Origin: Strigamia acuminata | Taxonomy: Eukaryota > Arthropoda > Chilopoda > Geophilomorpha > Linotaeniidae | Assembly: GCA_949358305.1 (NCBI GenBank) | Contig: OX442321.1 | Coordinates: 6,225,605-6,289,604 of the forward strand | Reading direction: 5' to 3' | DNA length: 64,000 nt | Shown: positions 22,068 through 32,373 of the stretch, piece after piece | Position numbering within the stretch: position 1 is the first letter of the stretch | Layout of the letters: every line of letters starts with the position of its first letter | Position numbers and translations under genes: made by a program | The notes under the pieces: generated by a model | Database searches by the model: none | Seen by the model: only the letters and a program-made list of their open reading frames with translations | What the model was told of the DNA's origin: nothing

Positions 22068-23457
22068 ATGGCAGACGCTGAAGCTGGGATAAATGTTCCT
22101 GTTGAAGATCTCAGTTTAAAGTTTATAAATCGAGTTTGGCGCGTTTTGTTTGCTATCTACGGATTACAACTTCACATATTGGATGGTGGAAACGATTCCA
22201 AGTGCTGGGTAAGAATTATCTACGCTGGGATTGCATGGTGTGTACATGCAATCTCGATTCTACACTGCTTTTTTGTCTTTGTAAACCGTCACTACGAACA
22301 TCAAAGCGATTCATTTAGGCTAATATCATGGTCGACGTCTCAAATAATTTCTTTCTACACGGTCATCATGTGCTTTAAAAGAGAAAATAGAATAAAATCT
22401 GTATACCGCAAAATCCTGTTCAATTTATCTACTGCCAAAGATCTTTTGAAGAAATTTGACCATGGCGCAAAACTATACTTCTTCATAGCAATGATAATGA
22501 CTACAACTTTAACTATAAATCACATTCTAAAGGGAACAAGTGGAGATTTCGAAGGAAAATACGGAAGACTTCATGAACGAATGGGAATACACAACGATTA
22601 TTTTAGTTACAGTATCGCTCTAGTAGATTATTGTGTGATACTTGTGTACTCGTATTGGTTTATGGATGTGATGTTTATTTATTTTGTGCATTTGTGCCAT
22701 GGGCTGGCTCTGAATTTTGTTCTCTTCAATCGTTGCTTGGAAGCGGAATTGATCACAACTTCTTTAACGCCGTCCAAACTAAACGATTTACGTCATCGAT
22801 ACGAATACATCTCGGATTTAGTTGATGAAATTAACATTCTCTTTTCACCACTCATACTTCTATGGATTTCGACGTTGGTTTCAAATTTATGTCTGGATAT
22901 TCGCGCGGTTAAAGCAATGGCATTGATGAACAGTGGCTTCATTTCCTACACACGTTTTGTCATACAGTTTTGTCGAGGGCTCGTTTTTCTTCTATTAATT
23001 TTGAAAATGGCTGGTCAAATTAATACACAAGTTAGAAGTACTTAATTGATTGATTGATTGATTTTACAAATATTTGTTTTTGTGTTTAGGCGCACCTGAT
23101 GAAACGAAAGTTGTTTGCAAAAGTGATGGATGAAAGTCGAGACAGGAAGAAGAACGAGGTTACACTTGAAAAAAAAAATCATTAAAATTAGAGAGGTGTT
23201 TAAAATTATTTTCTGTGATTAGGCATTTTATGCAAATTATTTTCTCTTCTGCGAAGTCATCAACAGTTGCGACATTGGAATTAGTGTGTCTGGATTGTTT
23301 ACACTGAAAATTTCCACTATTTTAACAGTAAGCAAAAAAAAAAAAATTTCTTTATTGAATGTAGGGCAAAAAGTTTTAACTTTCCTCTTTGTTTTTAAAA
23401 AAATGCTAGATTGCTGGAACTGTGTTAACTTATACGGTGGTTTTGTACCAAACCTAA
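22068..23457 (+). CDS. Gr-2: gustatory receptor (7tm_7 family), intact
   Basis: Exons 22068-23030, 23090-23158, 23223-23327, 23410-23457; the exon lengths are identical to Gr-1 and give 394 codons plus stop. N-terminus MADAEAGINVPVEDLSLK; last helix split over exons 3 and 4 and ending TYTVVLYQT. It differs from Gr-1 mainly in the extracellular-loop stretch after TINHILKGTSG (DFEGKYGRLHERMGIH here), a candidate region for ligand-related divergence. Intron 1 starts with a TGAT tandem run. An AATAAA follows near 23502. Function inferred from family: chemosensory receptor channel. Confidence 0.92.
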
Positions 23458-23737
23458 TATTTCAATTTTCAATGAATATTGTACTCTTATCACATCAACT
23501 GAATAAACACATCATTATTATTGAGTAATTATGTGTCAATAATTGTATCATCAAGTGATATTGATTGCACTTAGTAAATCGAATCGGAGTGGTATGACCC
23601 AGTATAGGGAAGGAGGGAGCTGAGTGGTGTGGGGAATAGAAAGAAGAGTGCTGAATCTCAACCGAAACAAAGATTATGTACAAAGTTAGTTTAATCAAAG
23701 TTAAATTATGATACGAGCTGCTGCCACAATAATTTAA
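23458..23737. other. Gr-2 3' flank with a short piece of repeat family R
   Basis: The flank to about 23580 is shared with the other Gr copies. 23596-23652 (GTATAGGGAAGGAGGGAGC) is a fragment of repeat family R in reverse orientation. Confidence 0.5.
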
Positions 23738-24201
23738 CCCACAGAGGCATGACGGTAAAATGTGCAGTTCTGGTATAAGGCATTACGGATTTATGGACAA
23801 TTTTTAGGTCAATTAGTTAAAGCGCCATTTCGATATTTGAAAGTTTGCAACTAAGTTTATAGAGGGCACTAGTTATGAACAGTCAAAAAATATATTTTTT
23901 TTATCAACTAGTGGTTGGTTTAAACACTACTGGTAAATGCGAAAAGCTGTTAACTGAAGCGCTCTTTCTTAGGCAGCAAAGCCAGCATAATATTTTTGCT
24001 GGAGTTTTAAGAGGCAGAAAATTTGCATTTAGCATAATTAATTAAATAAATGACCAATGACTTAAAATTTCACCCGAGTTAAGGTTCAGTATGATATAAA
24101 CAAAATCACAAATTTTCAGCAAAAAAAATAGATAGAAAAAAAATTTTCCTATTCAAGAAAGAGCTTGGCCATAAATCCGTATAGCCTTATGCTTCCAAGG
24201 G
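23738..24201. mobile_element. piggyBac-like MITE, copy 2
   Basis: CCC...GGG between TTAA at 23734-23737 and 24202-24205. Arms share ACGGATTTATGGACAA with the copy at 2641-3091, in opposite orientation. No coding capacity. Confidence 0.78.
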
Positions 24202-24299
24202 TTAAGGACATTTAATGAAAAGTCATTTATTTTAATTATTACAATTATTTCTGTTTTTTTTTTTTAAATTTAAGTATTTTGTTACATCCGGGTTGTGAG

Positions 24300-25380
24300 A
24301 ATGCTGAAAACAACCGGTTATGATGGTTGTCTAAACTAGACTGACTTTATTCAACAACACATGCATATTAATAGGACAAATCTCTGCAATGCCTAAACTG
24401 ACCCCCAGGGAGAGCTATCGCTCATGCGATCCTCCAACAAGATTGTCGTCCTCGACAACTATATTACTATGGCCCCTTTTTAATTCCATTATTTTTGTAG
24501 CTCGCTGGTCTCACGTTTCTTCTGTCTGTTTGGTTTGCGTCCCTTCGTGCAATCTTCCTCTCGTGACTCGATTCGTTTTCATTCCAATTCGCGTCGTTCT
24601 TGCTGTATTTCTCACTATTCTCCTCATTTTTCGTATCGTATTCATCCAATTCCGCATTAAACTTGTCTAATCTCGCGTCAAATTCGTCTGATTTCATTCT
24701 ATTCGCATCTTGGTCTACTCTGTTCCTATCTCAAATTCTTTTGCTCGCATTAGAATTTGATCTATTTCCATCTACATTTGTCTCCTTTGCATCTGGTTCT
24801 ACGTTTTTATCACCCAACTTGCCAAAATCGTAGTCCTTCTCGTCTTCATTATCACCATTGTCTTCTTCGTCTAAATCTTCGTTCTTTTTGCCTTCCAACA
24901 CTGAGTTGTCCACCTTACTTACTTATTAAATTCTGCAACCACCGCCAAACACTCGCCTCCTCAGTTAACCCCTTCCTCGAAAATTGTGCAATTTCCAATC
25001 CGAATCTTGCTGAAAACCCTTGAAATATTAACGTCGCCATTTGGTATCAAAAACAGCCTCAGCTCTTCTTGTCTTCGCCAGTCTGTGCCCACGATAATAG
25101 GAAACAGCAGACCCGGCGATACCGCTACATCCCTCATTCTTTATTGAACATCACCAATGTCGAGGAATTCGTCAATTCTTAACAGACCGTTTACGATGTG
25201 AAAACTAGCTCCCGATTTATTCGTTCGCAATTCAGTCTTATTTTTCAAAAATTTTCCGTCAATTTTCATTAAATTTGCGCCAAAATCGATCAACGCCTCT
25301 ACTTTGTACTCAAACTCCTCCACAAGACTCTCGTAAATAATTGCAGTTTGTGACTGGTATGGTCTTCGCCAAGTTAACCC
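24300..25380 (-). mobile_element. Degenerate Ty3/gypsy-like retroelement fragment (protease region to 3' end)
   Basis: Read on the minus strand. A piece near 25323-25141 encodes EALIDFGANLMKIDG, resembling the retropepsin ALIDTGA motif. Several broken frames follow. Then come acidic segments (EDLDEEDNGDNEDEKDYD, about 24880) and a charged end matching the 19806 copy (DEFDARLDKFNAELDEYD, about 24690). A tail with an AATAAA-type signal lies near 24350. Multiple frame breaks make it non-functional. No RT or integrase is visible, so the family is an inference. Confidence 0.6.
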
Positions 25381-25439
25381 AAGGACTGGTTATCCTGGTG
25401 TGGGACGCACTCTCACGAATAAATGACTAAAACTCTCTA

Positions 25440-25983
25440 TTATTGGTTCTTGGCCCTTAATACTTGTTGTCTAGGAGTATGGGGAATCCCGTCACCCGTT
25501 GCGGGGGTGTCACTAGGGCACACCGCACCGGCAATCGACCCGTCACAAACAGAGCATGAGCCCCACGGGTGACGTGGTCGGTTCAACATAACATTAATGT
25601 CGTACTCACCTACGACCCACGCAGCCACTCATGAAGGATGCATTATGGAGACCGCCATAACACTGAGCTTCACTGTGGTGAATGGCGAGGAGTGCAGAGT
25701 TCACAGAAGGCAGGCTTGCCCTGGTTCACAATGGCCTGGGACACGTCTTGTACCTTCGATGGTCGCATCTCCTCTCTTTCTCACGGTCGGAGAGAGACTC
25801 TCCTCTCTCCATCACGACCGGTGACAGATTCTCTTCTCTCACACCTCACACTCCACGCCTCACCACACAACTCAGCTCCCTCCCCCCCAGGCTAGGTTAG
25901 TCCACCCACAGAAGGGATGACCTTGGGGCTATAAGATGGTGTGTGGCAGTGATGCAGGTCACACTGGGTGGCCAAGTGGTCAC
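25440..25983 (+). repeat. Dispersed repeat family R, copy 2 (longest)
   Basis: This copy includes an extra 5' part (about 25440-25620, GGGAATCCCGTCACCCG) also present in the reverse copy at 28590-28750. The part from 25625 on matches 9412-9745. Open frames overlap on one strand in three phases and none looks like a known protein. Confidence 0.6.
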
Positions 25984-26461
25984 AAGTTAAATTAGAAATT
26001 CGAACAAAGCTGTGTCGACTAACAATTAACAAAAACATGTACTCACGTTTCTGTAGATCGCTTGATGAAGCACATTTCTATCAACATTTAAAGGCTTGGA
26101 TGAAGATGGTTTAATTCAAGTAAGCACGCCGCCATTATTTCCTCGTCATTCGTTATGTAGCGCCTCTATCAACGATATTAGGAACCGTAACTCTAAATGA
26201 AAAAAATAATTCAAAATAATGTCATTATATTTTTAAATATCAAATATTTTGAAAATGTTGTTTTAATTTACAAATCATTAACTAATTATTGTTTTCCTTC
26301 CAGCTTAATGACTGCCATTAAACATGTGTCAATATTTGCAAACTTTACATAAAGTAAACCATTAACGGAACATACACATTAAAAACAAATGTGCTTAGAT
26401 ATTAAGATAAGAATATATTATTACATCAATTGAGTTGCAAAATTCAACTGCACCAGACGTA
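25984..26461 (+). promoter_or_regulatory. Gr-3 leader block
   Basis: Conserved Gr leader with presumed intron 26120-26303 and upstream ORF 26308-26352. The repeat copy immediately upstream cuts off the longer shared flank seen before Gr-1 and Gr-2. Confidence 0.5.
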
Positions 26462-27851
26462 ATGGCAGAAGCTGAAGCTGGGATAAATGTTCCTGTTGAA
26501 GATCTCAGTTTAAAGTTCGTTAATCGTATTTGGCGCGTTTTGTTTGCAATCTACGGATTACAACTTCACATATTGGATGGCGGAAACGATTCCAAGTGCT
26601 GGGTAAGAATTATCTATGCTGGGATTGCATGGTGTGTACACGCAATCTCGATTGTACACTTCTTTCTTGTCTTTGTGAACCGTCACTACAAACATTCAAG
26701 CGATTCATTTGGGTTAATATCATGGTCGACCTCTCAAATAATTTCTTTTTACACGGTCATCATGTGCTTTAAAAGAGAAAACAGAATAAAATCTGTTTAC
26801 CGCAAAATCCTGTTCAATTTATCTACTGAAAAAGATCTTTTGAAGAAATTTGACCATGGCGCAAAACTTTACTTCTTCATATCAATGATAATGACTGCAA
26901 CTTTAACTATAAATCACATTCTAAAGGAAACAAGTGGACATTACCGAGGAATATACCAAAGATTTCATGAACAAGTGGGAATACACAACCATTATTTTAG
27001 TACCAGCATCGCTCTAGTAGATTATTGTGCGGTACTTGTGTACTCTTATTGGTTTATGGATGTGATGTTTATATATTTTGTGCATTTGTGCCATGGACTG
27101 GCTCTGAATTTTGTTCTCTTCAATCGTTGCTTGGAAGCAGAATTGCGCGCAACTTCTTTAACGCCGTCCAAGCTAAATGTTTTACGTCGTCGATACGAAT
27201 ACATCTTGGATTTGGTTGATAAAATTAGCATTCTCTTTTCACCACTCATTCTTCTATGGATTTCGTCGTTAGTTTCTAATTTATGTCTGGATATTCGCGC
27301 GGTTAAGGCAATGATGTTGATGAACAGTGGCGTCATTTCCTACACACGTTTCATCATACAGTTTTGTCGAGGGGTCGTTTTTCTTCTAATAATTTTGAAA
27401 ATGGCTGGTCAAATTAATACACAAGTTAGGAGTACTTAATTGATTAATTGATTGATTTTACAAATATTTGTTTTTGTGTTTAGGCGCATCTGATGAAACG
27501 AAAGTTGTTTGCAAAAGTGATGGATGGAAGTCGAGACAGGAAAAATAACGAGGTTATACTTGAAAAAAAAATGATTAAAATTAGAGAAATGTTTAAAATT
27601 ATTTTCTGTGATTAGGCATTTTATGCAAATTATTTTCTCTTCTGCGAAGTCATCAATAGTTGCGACATTGGAATTAGTGTGTCTGGATTGTTTACACTGA
27701 AAATTTCCAGTATTTTAACAGTAAGTAAAAAAAAATAAAATTTCTTTATTGAATGTAGGGCAAAAAGTTTTAACTTCCTTCTTTGTTTTTAAAAAAATGC
27801 TAGATTGCTGGAACTGTGTTAACTTATACGGTGGTTTTGTACCAAACCTAA
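26462..27851 (+). CDS. Gr-3: gustatory receptor (7tm_7 family), intact
   Basis: Exons 26462-27424, 27484-27552, 27616-27720, 27804-27851; 394 codons plus stop, same architecture as Gr-1. N-terminus MAEAEAGINVPVEDLSLK; final helix ends TYTVVLYQT. The extracellular stretch after TINHILKETSG reads HYRGIYQRFHEQVGIH, different from Gr-1 and Gr-2. Exon 2 carries DGSRDRKNNE in place of DESRDRTKNE. Lies tail-to-tail with the inverted Gr-4. Inferred chemosensory channel; ligand unknown. Confidence 0.92.
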
Positions 27852-28385
27852 TATTTTAATTTTCAATGAATATTGTACTCTAATTGTCACATCAACTGAA
27901 TAAACAAATCATTATTATTGAGTAATTATGTGTCAACAATTGTGTCATTAAGTGATATTGATTGCACTTAGTAAATCGAAACGGAGTGGTCCCAAGTATC
28001 ACAACTATACAGAGGTAATGTGGCTGTGAGATAGACAGTCTGTCTGCATAAATGTATATCACCTAAGAGAAAACGATCGAGTGGAAGAGTTCCCTCTATG
28101 TCCAATTTTAGCGGAACGGTCGCGGAATTAACACGGCATCTACAGTATGTAGAGTTCTAGATCGCTTCTATTTGATTCCAACCAGATTCTATATAGACGA
28201 TAAGAATGATAAACCGTAGATAGACCGTAGATAGAATTCTAGATAGTTTCAGCAGAAATCTACTTTGGTTCTACATAAGTGACATAATCAAGCCTGCTGC
28301 AGATAGAATTCTACATTGAATTTTGCAATGCAGCCATATTAATTCCTTACATACAAAACTACCATCCTTATTTTTTTTAGTATTA
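27852..28385. other. Gr-3 3' flank and unassigned sequence
   Basis: The flank to about 27990 is shared with other Gr copies and includes AATAAA near 27900. 28000-28380 is unrecognised, with an internal short repeat (ATAGACCGTAGATAGA-like). No gene seen. Confidence 0.5.
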
Positions 28386-28750
28386 GACCCAGTATAGGGA
28401 AGGAGAGAGCTGAGTAGTGTGGGGAGTAGAACAACCAAGACAAAGGTGAGTGAAGTAAGGTCCTGAAGCCAGCAAGGGCAGTCGTGCCCTGTGCTGACTC
28501 TGGTCTCCTCCCCATTCACCACTGCAACGCTCAGTAGTTCGATGATGGATCCACTACAGCCTCCATGAATGGTTGCATGGGCCGTACAGGTGAGTACGAC
28601 AGAATGATTATGTTTGACCGGCCTATATACATGTATGACAGGTCAGTTGTCGGTGTGGCATCCCTTCGCAGCACTGCCAACACGCGGGTAGATGGGAGTC
28701 TCCAACCCCTAGACAATGGATAAAAGGCCAACAGCCCAACAATCTGGAGT
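28386..28750 (-). repeat. Dispersed repeat family R, reverse copy
   Basis: The reverse complement matches 25470-25900 in order (CATTGTCTAGG-type start, GTCGTACTCACC, GGTGAATGGGGAGGAG, then the CACTACTCAGCTC-type block). Diverged, non-coding. Confidence 0.6.
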
Positions 28751-28887
28751 TCCTTGTCTTATTTACGTGATATGCGTACCACCCCATGGTAACCAGTCTG
28801 CTCACATAGTTGATGCTGTACTGTAAATGCGATTTAGCAAGTGCAATCTAAGTCAAACAATTGTTGACAATAACAATAATGTGTTTA

Positions 28888-29085
28888 TTCAATTGATGAA
28901 CAAGAAAAGTGCAATATTTATTCAATTGATGAACAAGAAAAGTGCAATATTTATTCAATTGATGAACAAGAAAAGTGCAATATTTATTCAATTGATGAAC
29001 AAGAAAAGTGCAATATTTATTCAATTGATGAACAAGAAAAGTGCAATATTTATTCAATTGATGAACAAGAAAAGTGCAATATTTA
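28888..29085. repeat. 33-bp tandem array (six perfect units) in the Gr-4 3' end
   Basis: Six identical 33-bp units containing TTCAATTGATGAACAAG, immediately after the Gr-4 stop codon (minus strand). Each unit on the minus strand holds TTGAATAAATATTGCAC, so the polyadenylation-signal segment normally present once after Gr genes is multiplied. Open frames on both strands follow from the multiple-of-three period. Confidence 0.95.
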
Positions 29086-29100
29086 TTCAAAATTGTTATG

Positions 29101-30114
29101 TTAGGTTTGGTACAGAACAATCGTATAAGTTAACACAGTTCCAGCAATCTAGAATTTAAGAAAAAGGGAAGAATTAAAACACTTTAGTCTAAATTTAATC
29201 CAGAAAGTTAAATTTTATTGCTTACAGTTAAAATACTGGAAACTTTTAGTGTAAACAATCCGGACACACTAATTCCAATGTTGCAGCTGTTGATGACTTC
29301 ACAGAAGAGCAGATAATTTGTATAAAATGCCTAAAAACCAAATAAATTTCAATTTTAAAATCCTTTAAATTTTTATTTCTTTTTATGTATAACCTCGTTC
29401 ATCTTCTTATCATCTATTACTTTTGCAAACAACTTTCGCCGCATCAGATGCGCCTAAGCACAAAAAATTTCATTATATAATAGTTATCAATCAATCAATC
29501 AATCAATAACTTCTAACTTGAGTATTAATTTGACCAGCCATCCTCAAAATTAATAGAAGAAAAATCAGTCCTCGACAAAAATGTATAATGTAGCGGTGGT
29601 ATAAACGGATGCCATAAATCGACGCCATTGCCTTAATCGCTCGAATATCCAGACACAAATTTGAAACGAACGACAAAAGCCAAAGAAGTACAAGTGGCGA
29701 AAAAACATGGCTAATTTCATCTACTAAACCCGAGATGTACTCGTACTGATGACGTAAAGCATTAAGTTTGGACGACAACAAAGAAGTTGCGCGCAATTCC
29801 GCTTCCAGACAACGACTGAAGAGAACAAAATTCAGAGCCAGTCCTTGGCACAAATGCACAAAATAAACAATCATCGCATCCATAAACCAATAACAGTACA
29901 CGAGTATCACACAATAATCCCCTAGAGCTGTAATGTTACTAAAACAATCGCTGTGTATTCCTACTTGAGCATGAATTGAGCGATATATTTCTCGATCCAA
30001 TACGTCAAGTTGTAATCCATAAACTCCAAACAAAATGCGCCAAATTTGATTAATAAATTTTAAACCAAGATCTTCAACCGGAACATTAATCCCAGCTACA
30101 GCTGTCTCTGCCAT
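29101..30114 (-). CDS. Gr-4: inverted gustatory receptor with an in-frame internal deletion
   Basis: Exons on the minus strand: 30114-29518, 29453-29394, 29330-29226, 29148-29101 (597+60+105+48 nt), giving 269 codons plus stop. All splice sites are GT/AG and phase 0. The protein starts MAETAVAGINVPVEDLGLK, reaches LQLDVLD, then jumps directly to REIYRSIHAQVGIH. About 122 codons present in the paralogues (second to fourth helices) are missing without a frameshift. Exon 2 is three codons shorter. The C-terminal helix is intact (TYTIVLYQT). The upstream DNA does not match the conserved Gr leader, so expression is doubtful. Either a recent pseudogene or a truncated isoform-like gene. Confidence 0.75.
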
Positions 30115-30541
30115 TACGTCTTTTCGTGTTATTTCTACTCTTTAAAACAACTAAATACTTCACTGCAAACGACTGGTTATTACTCACCCATCATTTTGAG
30201 AGGACGAGATGTTTCGAACCTTAGTCAAGGTTTATCTTTGAGACAAATGAAAATATTTGCAATTGTCGTTAGCTATATGGCCACATGTTAGTTTGATGAC
30301 AGCAATAAATTCAAGCTATATTGTTGACAGTTTGTATTTTTTTTCTGGTAAAATAGTGATAAGTTTTACTATCGGAAATTATAATGCAGTTAAGTTAGCG
30401 TGCAAAATTATCATCGTAAAAATAAAACATTAATTCTCCATAAAAATTGATTTATGTTTTCGGTGTACTGCATTAACATCAACGCTCCTGGTGCGTTCAC
30501 GTCCAACATAAATTATTATTAATTTCAGTTAATGGATGATA
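30115..30541. other. Region upstream of Gr-4, no gene
   Basis: AT-rich. Lacks the Gr leader block. Around 30300-30540 it resembles sequence near 36270-36560 and 43225-43460 (TATTGACAGTTTA, CTCCTGGTGC), i.e. the flank upstream of the IR-D-type first exon. Confidence 0.5.
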
Positions 30542-30582
30542 ATGCATATTCTTGTACTCATAAGTTATGTCACTTTATACAT
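30542..30582 (+). pseudogene. Orphan IR first exon (IR-D type)
   Basis: ATG followed by HILVLISYVTLY and then GTAAGA. It corresponds to the IR-D first exon at 43467 (MYILVLLAVSLHT) with similar flanks. It is 41 nt here instead of 40, so its phase differs. No following exons are recognisable. Confidence 0.55.
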
Positions 30583-31056
30583 GTAAGAACTATGGTAAAT
30601 AATTTGAATATAAAAGAAAATGTTACACCATAAAGGTAAACTTTCATTTATGTGTGTTGTAATGGTGAAAAGACAGCAGTTTAGCAATTCAACAGAATTG
30701 GATATACTCACACGACTTTTGCTTTTATTAGAAAAAAATACATAAAGAATTTAATTTATACTAATAACATGAATTAAAACTCAATTTACTTTTACCAGAA
30801 CGAAGAAAATGACCTTTTCCCATGGTGAGTTGAGACTAAACATTTATGACTCTATTGATTCTTTTGTCTAGTTATTTCCTTTGTCAACAATTCTATTCAG
30901 CTAAATTGCTACAGTTCTTTCCGGTCACGGCCAGTATGACATCTATGATTTTCAGTAGCAAAACAACAAAAATTCATTACTGTTATTTCAATTTCGTCAC
31001 AAACTATTGTATTTCCACATTGCAACTACAGAAAATCTAATGTTAAGGACCCCGAA

Positions 31057-31320
31057 ATGGATTTTATTGTACTCGTAATCACATCACTCCAAATATGTAA
31101 GTTAAAACAATTACCGTAAATATTAAAAATCTGAAATTTAATGGTATTATAGTATGCTGTGTTGGAAATAAGATTCGATATTTTCAACTCAACACAACTG
31201 AATGTTATAGTGTGACTTTAATTTCAAATAAAGATAGATAAATCTGAGATCTTTATAATTCATATTTTAAAAACGTTTAATGATTAATTTGCAGATGTTT
31301 TATTGGACAGCATTTCCGAA
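31057..31320 (+). pseudogene. Extra IR exon 1 + exon 2 pair upstream of IR-C
   Basis: Exon 1 at 31057-31096 (MDFIVLVITSLQI, donor GTAAGT) and exon 2 at 31295-31320 (together YVLLDSISE, donor GTAAG) have the standard 40-nt and 26-nt lengths and phases. No exon 3 follows before the next first-exon copies. It is either a truncated duplicate or an alternative 5' end that could splice to the IR-C exon 3 at 32820, with which it is phase compatible. Confidence 0.6.
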
Positions 31321-31840
31321 GTAAGATTATTAATTGAAAAGTAATAAAAGAGATAAGCAGTTTTATCATGTCAATTTTTGTAGAATTTTTGTAGGATTGT
31401 GTTTTTTTTTTCAGCGTAATTGTAAATATCTGCGTTATAAAACTTTCCTCTGGAACTGGGGTAGCCAAATGTTTCTTAAATTTTCAAAATTATTTAAGCT
31501 TTCTTCGTAAACTTGTTTTCTGGACACATGCCAGTACCGTATATTGGAAAACCAAGAGCAATTTAATTTCTACTGAAACCATCAATTAAATCTTAATTAA
31601 CTTTTACCAGCACAAAAGAGAAAAGATCAATTTGCAAAAGCAAGATTAAACATTCATGAATCCATTCATTGTCAAAGATCAATTTTCTTTTCTCTGCTAG
31701 TTCCTTTCTATGCAGTAGCACCTTAGTAATTTTTAGAAGCGAAGCTGCTTTAATTTCTGACTCATATTTTGAATATTTGCACAAACTATTGAATTAATAC
31801 CTTCCACAACTACAGAAAAAAAAGGGTTAAGTTCTCCGGA

Positions 31841-31880
31841 ATGTATTTTCTTATACTCGTAACCACATCGTTCCAAATAA
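31841..31880 (+). pseudogene. Orphan IR first exon between 31057 and IR-C
   Basis: ATG opening MYFLILVTTSFQI followed by donor GTAAGT; 40 nt, the usual length and phase. No exon 2 of its own is visible. It could splice to IR-C exon 2 or be a relic. Upstream flank matches that of IR-B (14875-15300). Confidence 0.55.
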
Positions 31881-32373
31881 GTAAGTTAAAATAATTAAAT
31901 TAAAATTAAAACTGAGTATTTTTGCGTATTAGCAGCATTTAAACCTAGTTTTAATTTAGATATTATCAATACATAACATACTCCTAATGCAAAATACAAG
32001 CAGAGTCCATTCCATGCTTTCTTGTGATAACAGACATCACATTAAATATAAATTACTGTTGCTATAGTTACAATGTCTCGCCCCAGTTGATTTAAAAAAA
32101 TCATCAAATATTTATTTTTCAATTACAGAGAAAAGATTCTTGTCAATAATCATGGTGTTAATCTAGTAAATGCTTCTTGTTTTCTTGTGAAAACTACAAC
32201 AGATTTAAAGGGACACTTATAACTGTCATACAGCCACGGCCACATCAAGAATTTTAATGATTTCTAGTAGCAAGGCAACTAAAATACATTACTCTTATTT
32301 CAATTTCGACACAAACCACTATTATTATCACACTGCAACTGCACTTCTAAAAATTAACTGCTAAGACTCTATG

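Noticed and set aside
28888-29085. CRISPR-like array
   Set aside because: The repeats are directly abutting with no spacers, and the context is a eukaryotic genome.
28827-29159. 110-codon ORF over the 33-bp array, and its opposite-strand counterpart
   Set aside because: Both are by-products of a repeat whose period is a multiple of three. They lie in the Gr-4 3' region and overlap its exon 4.
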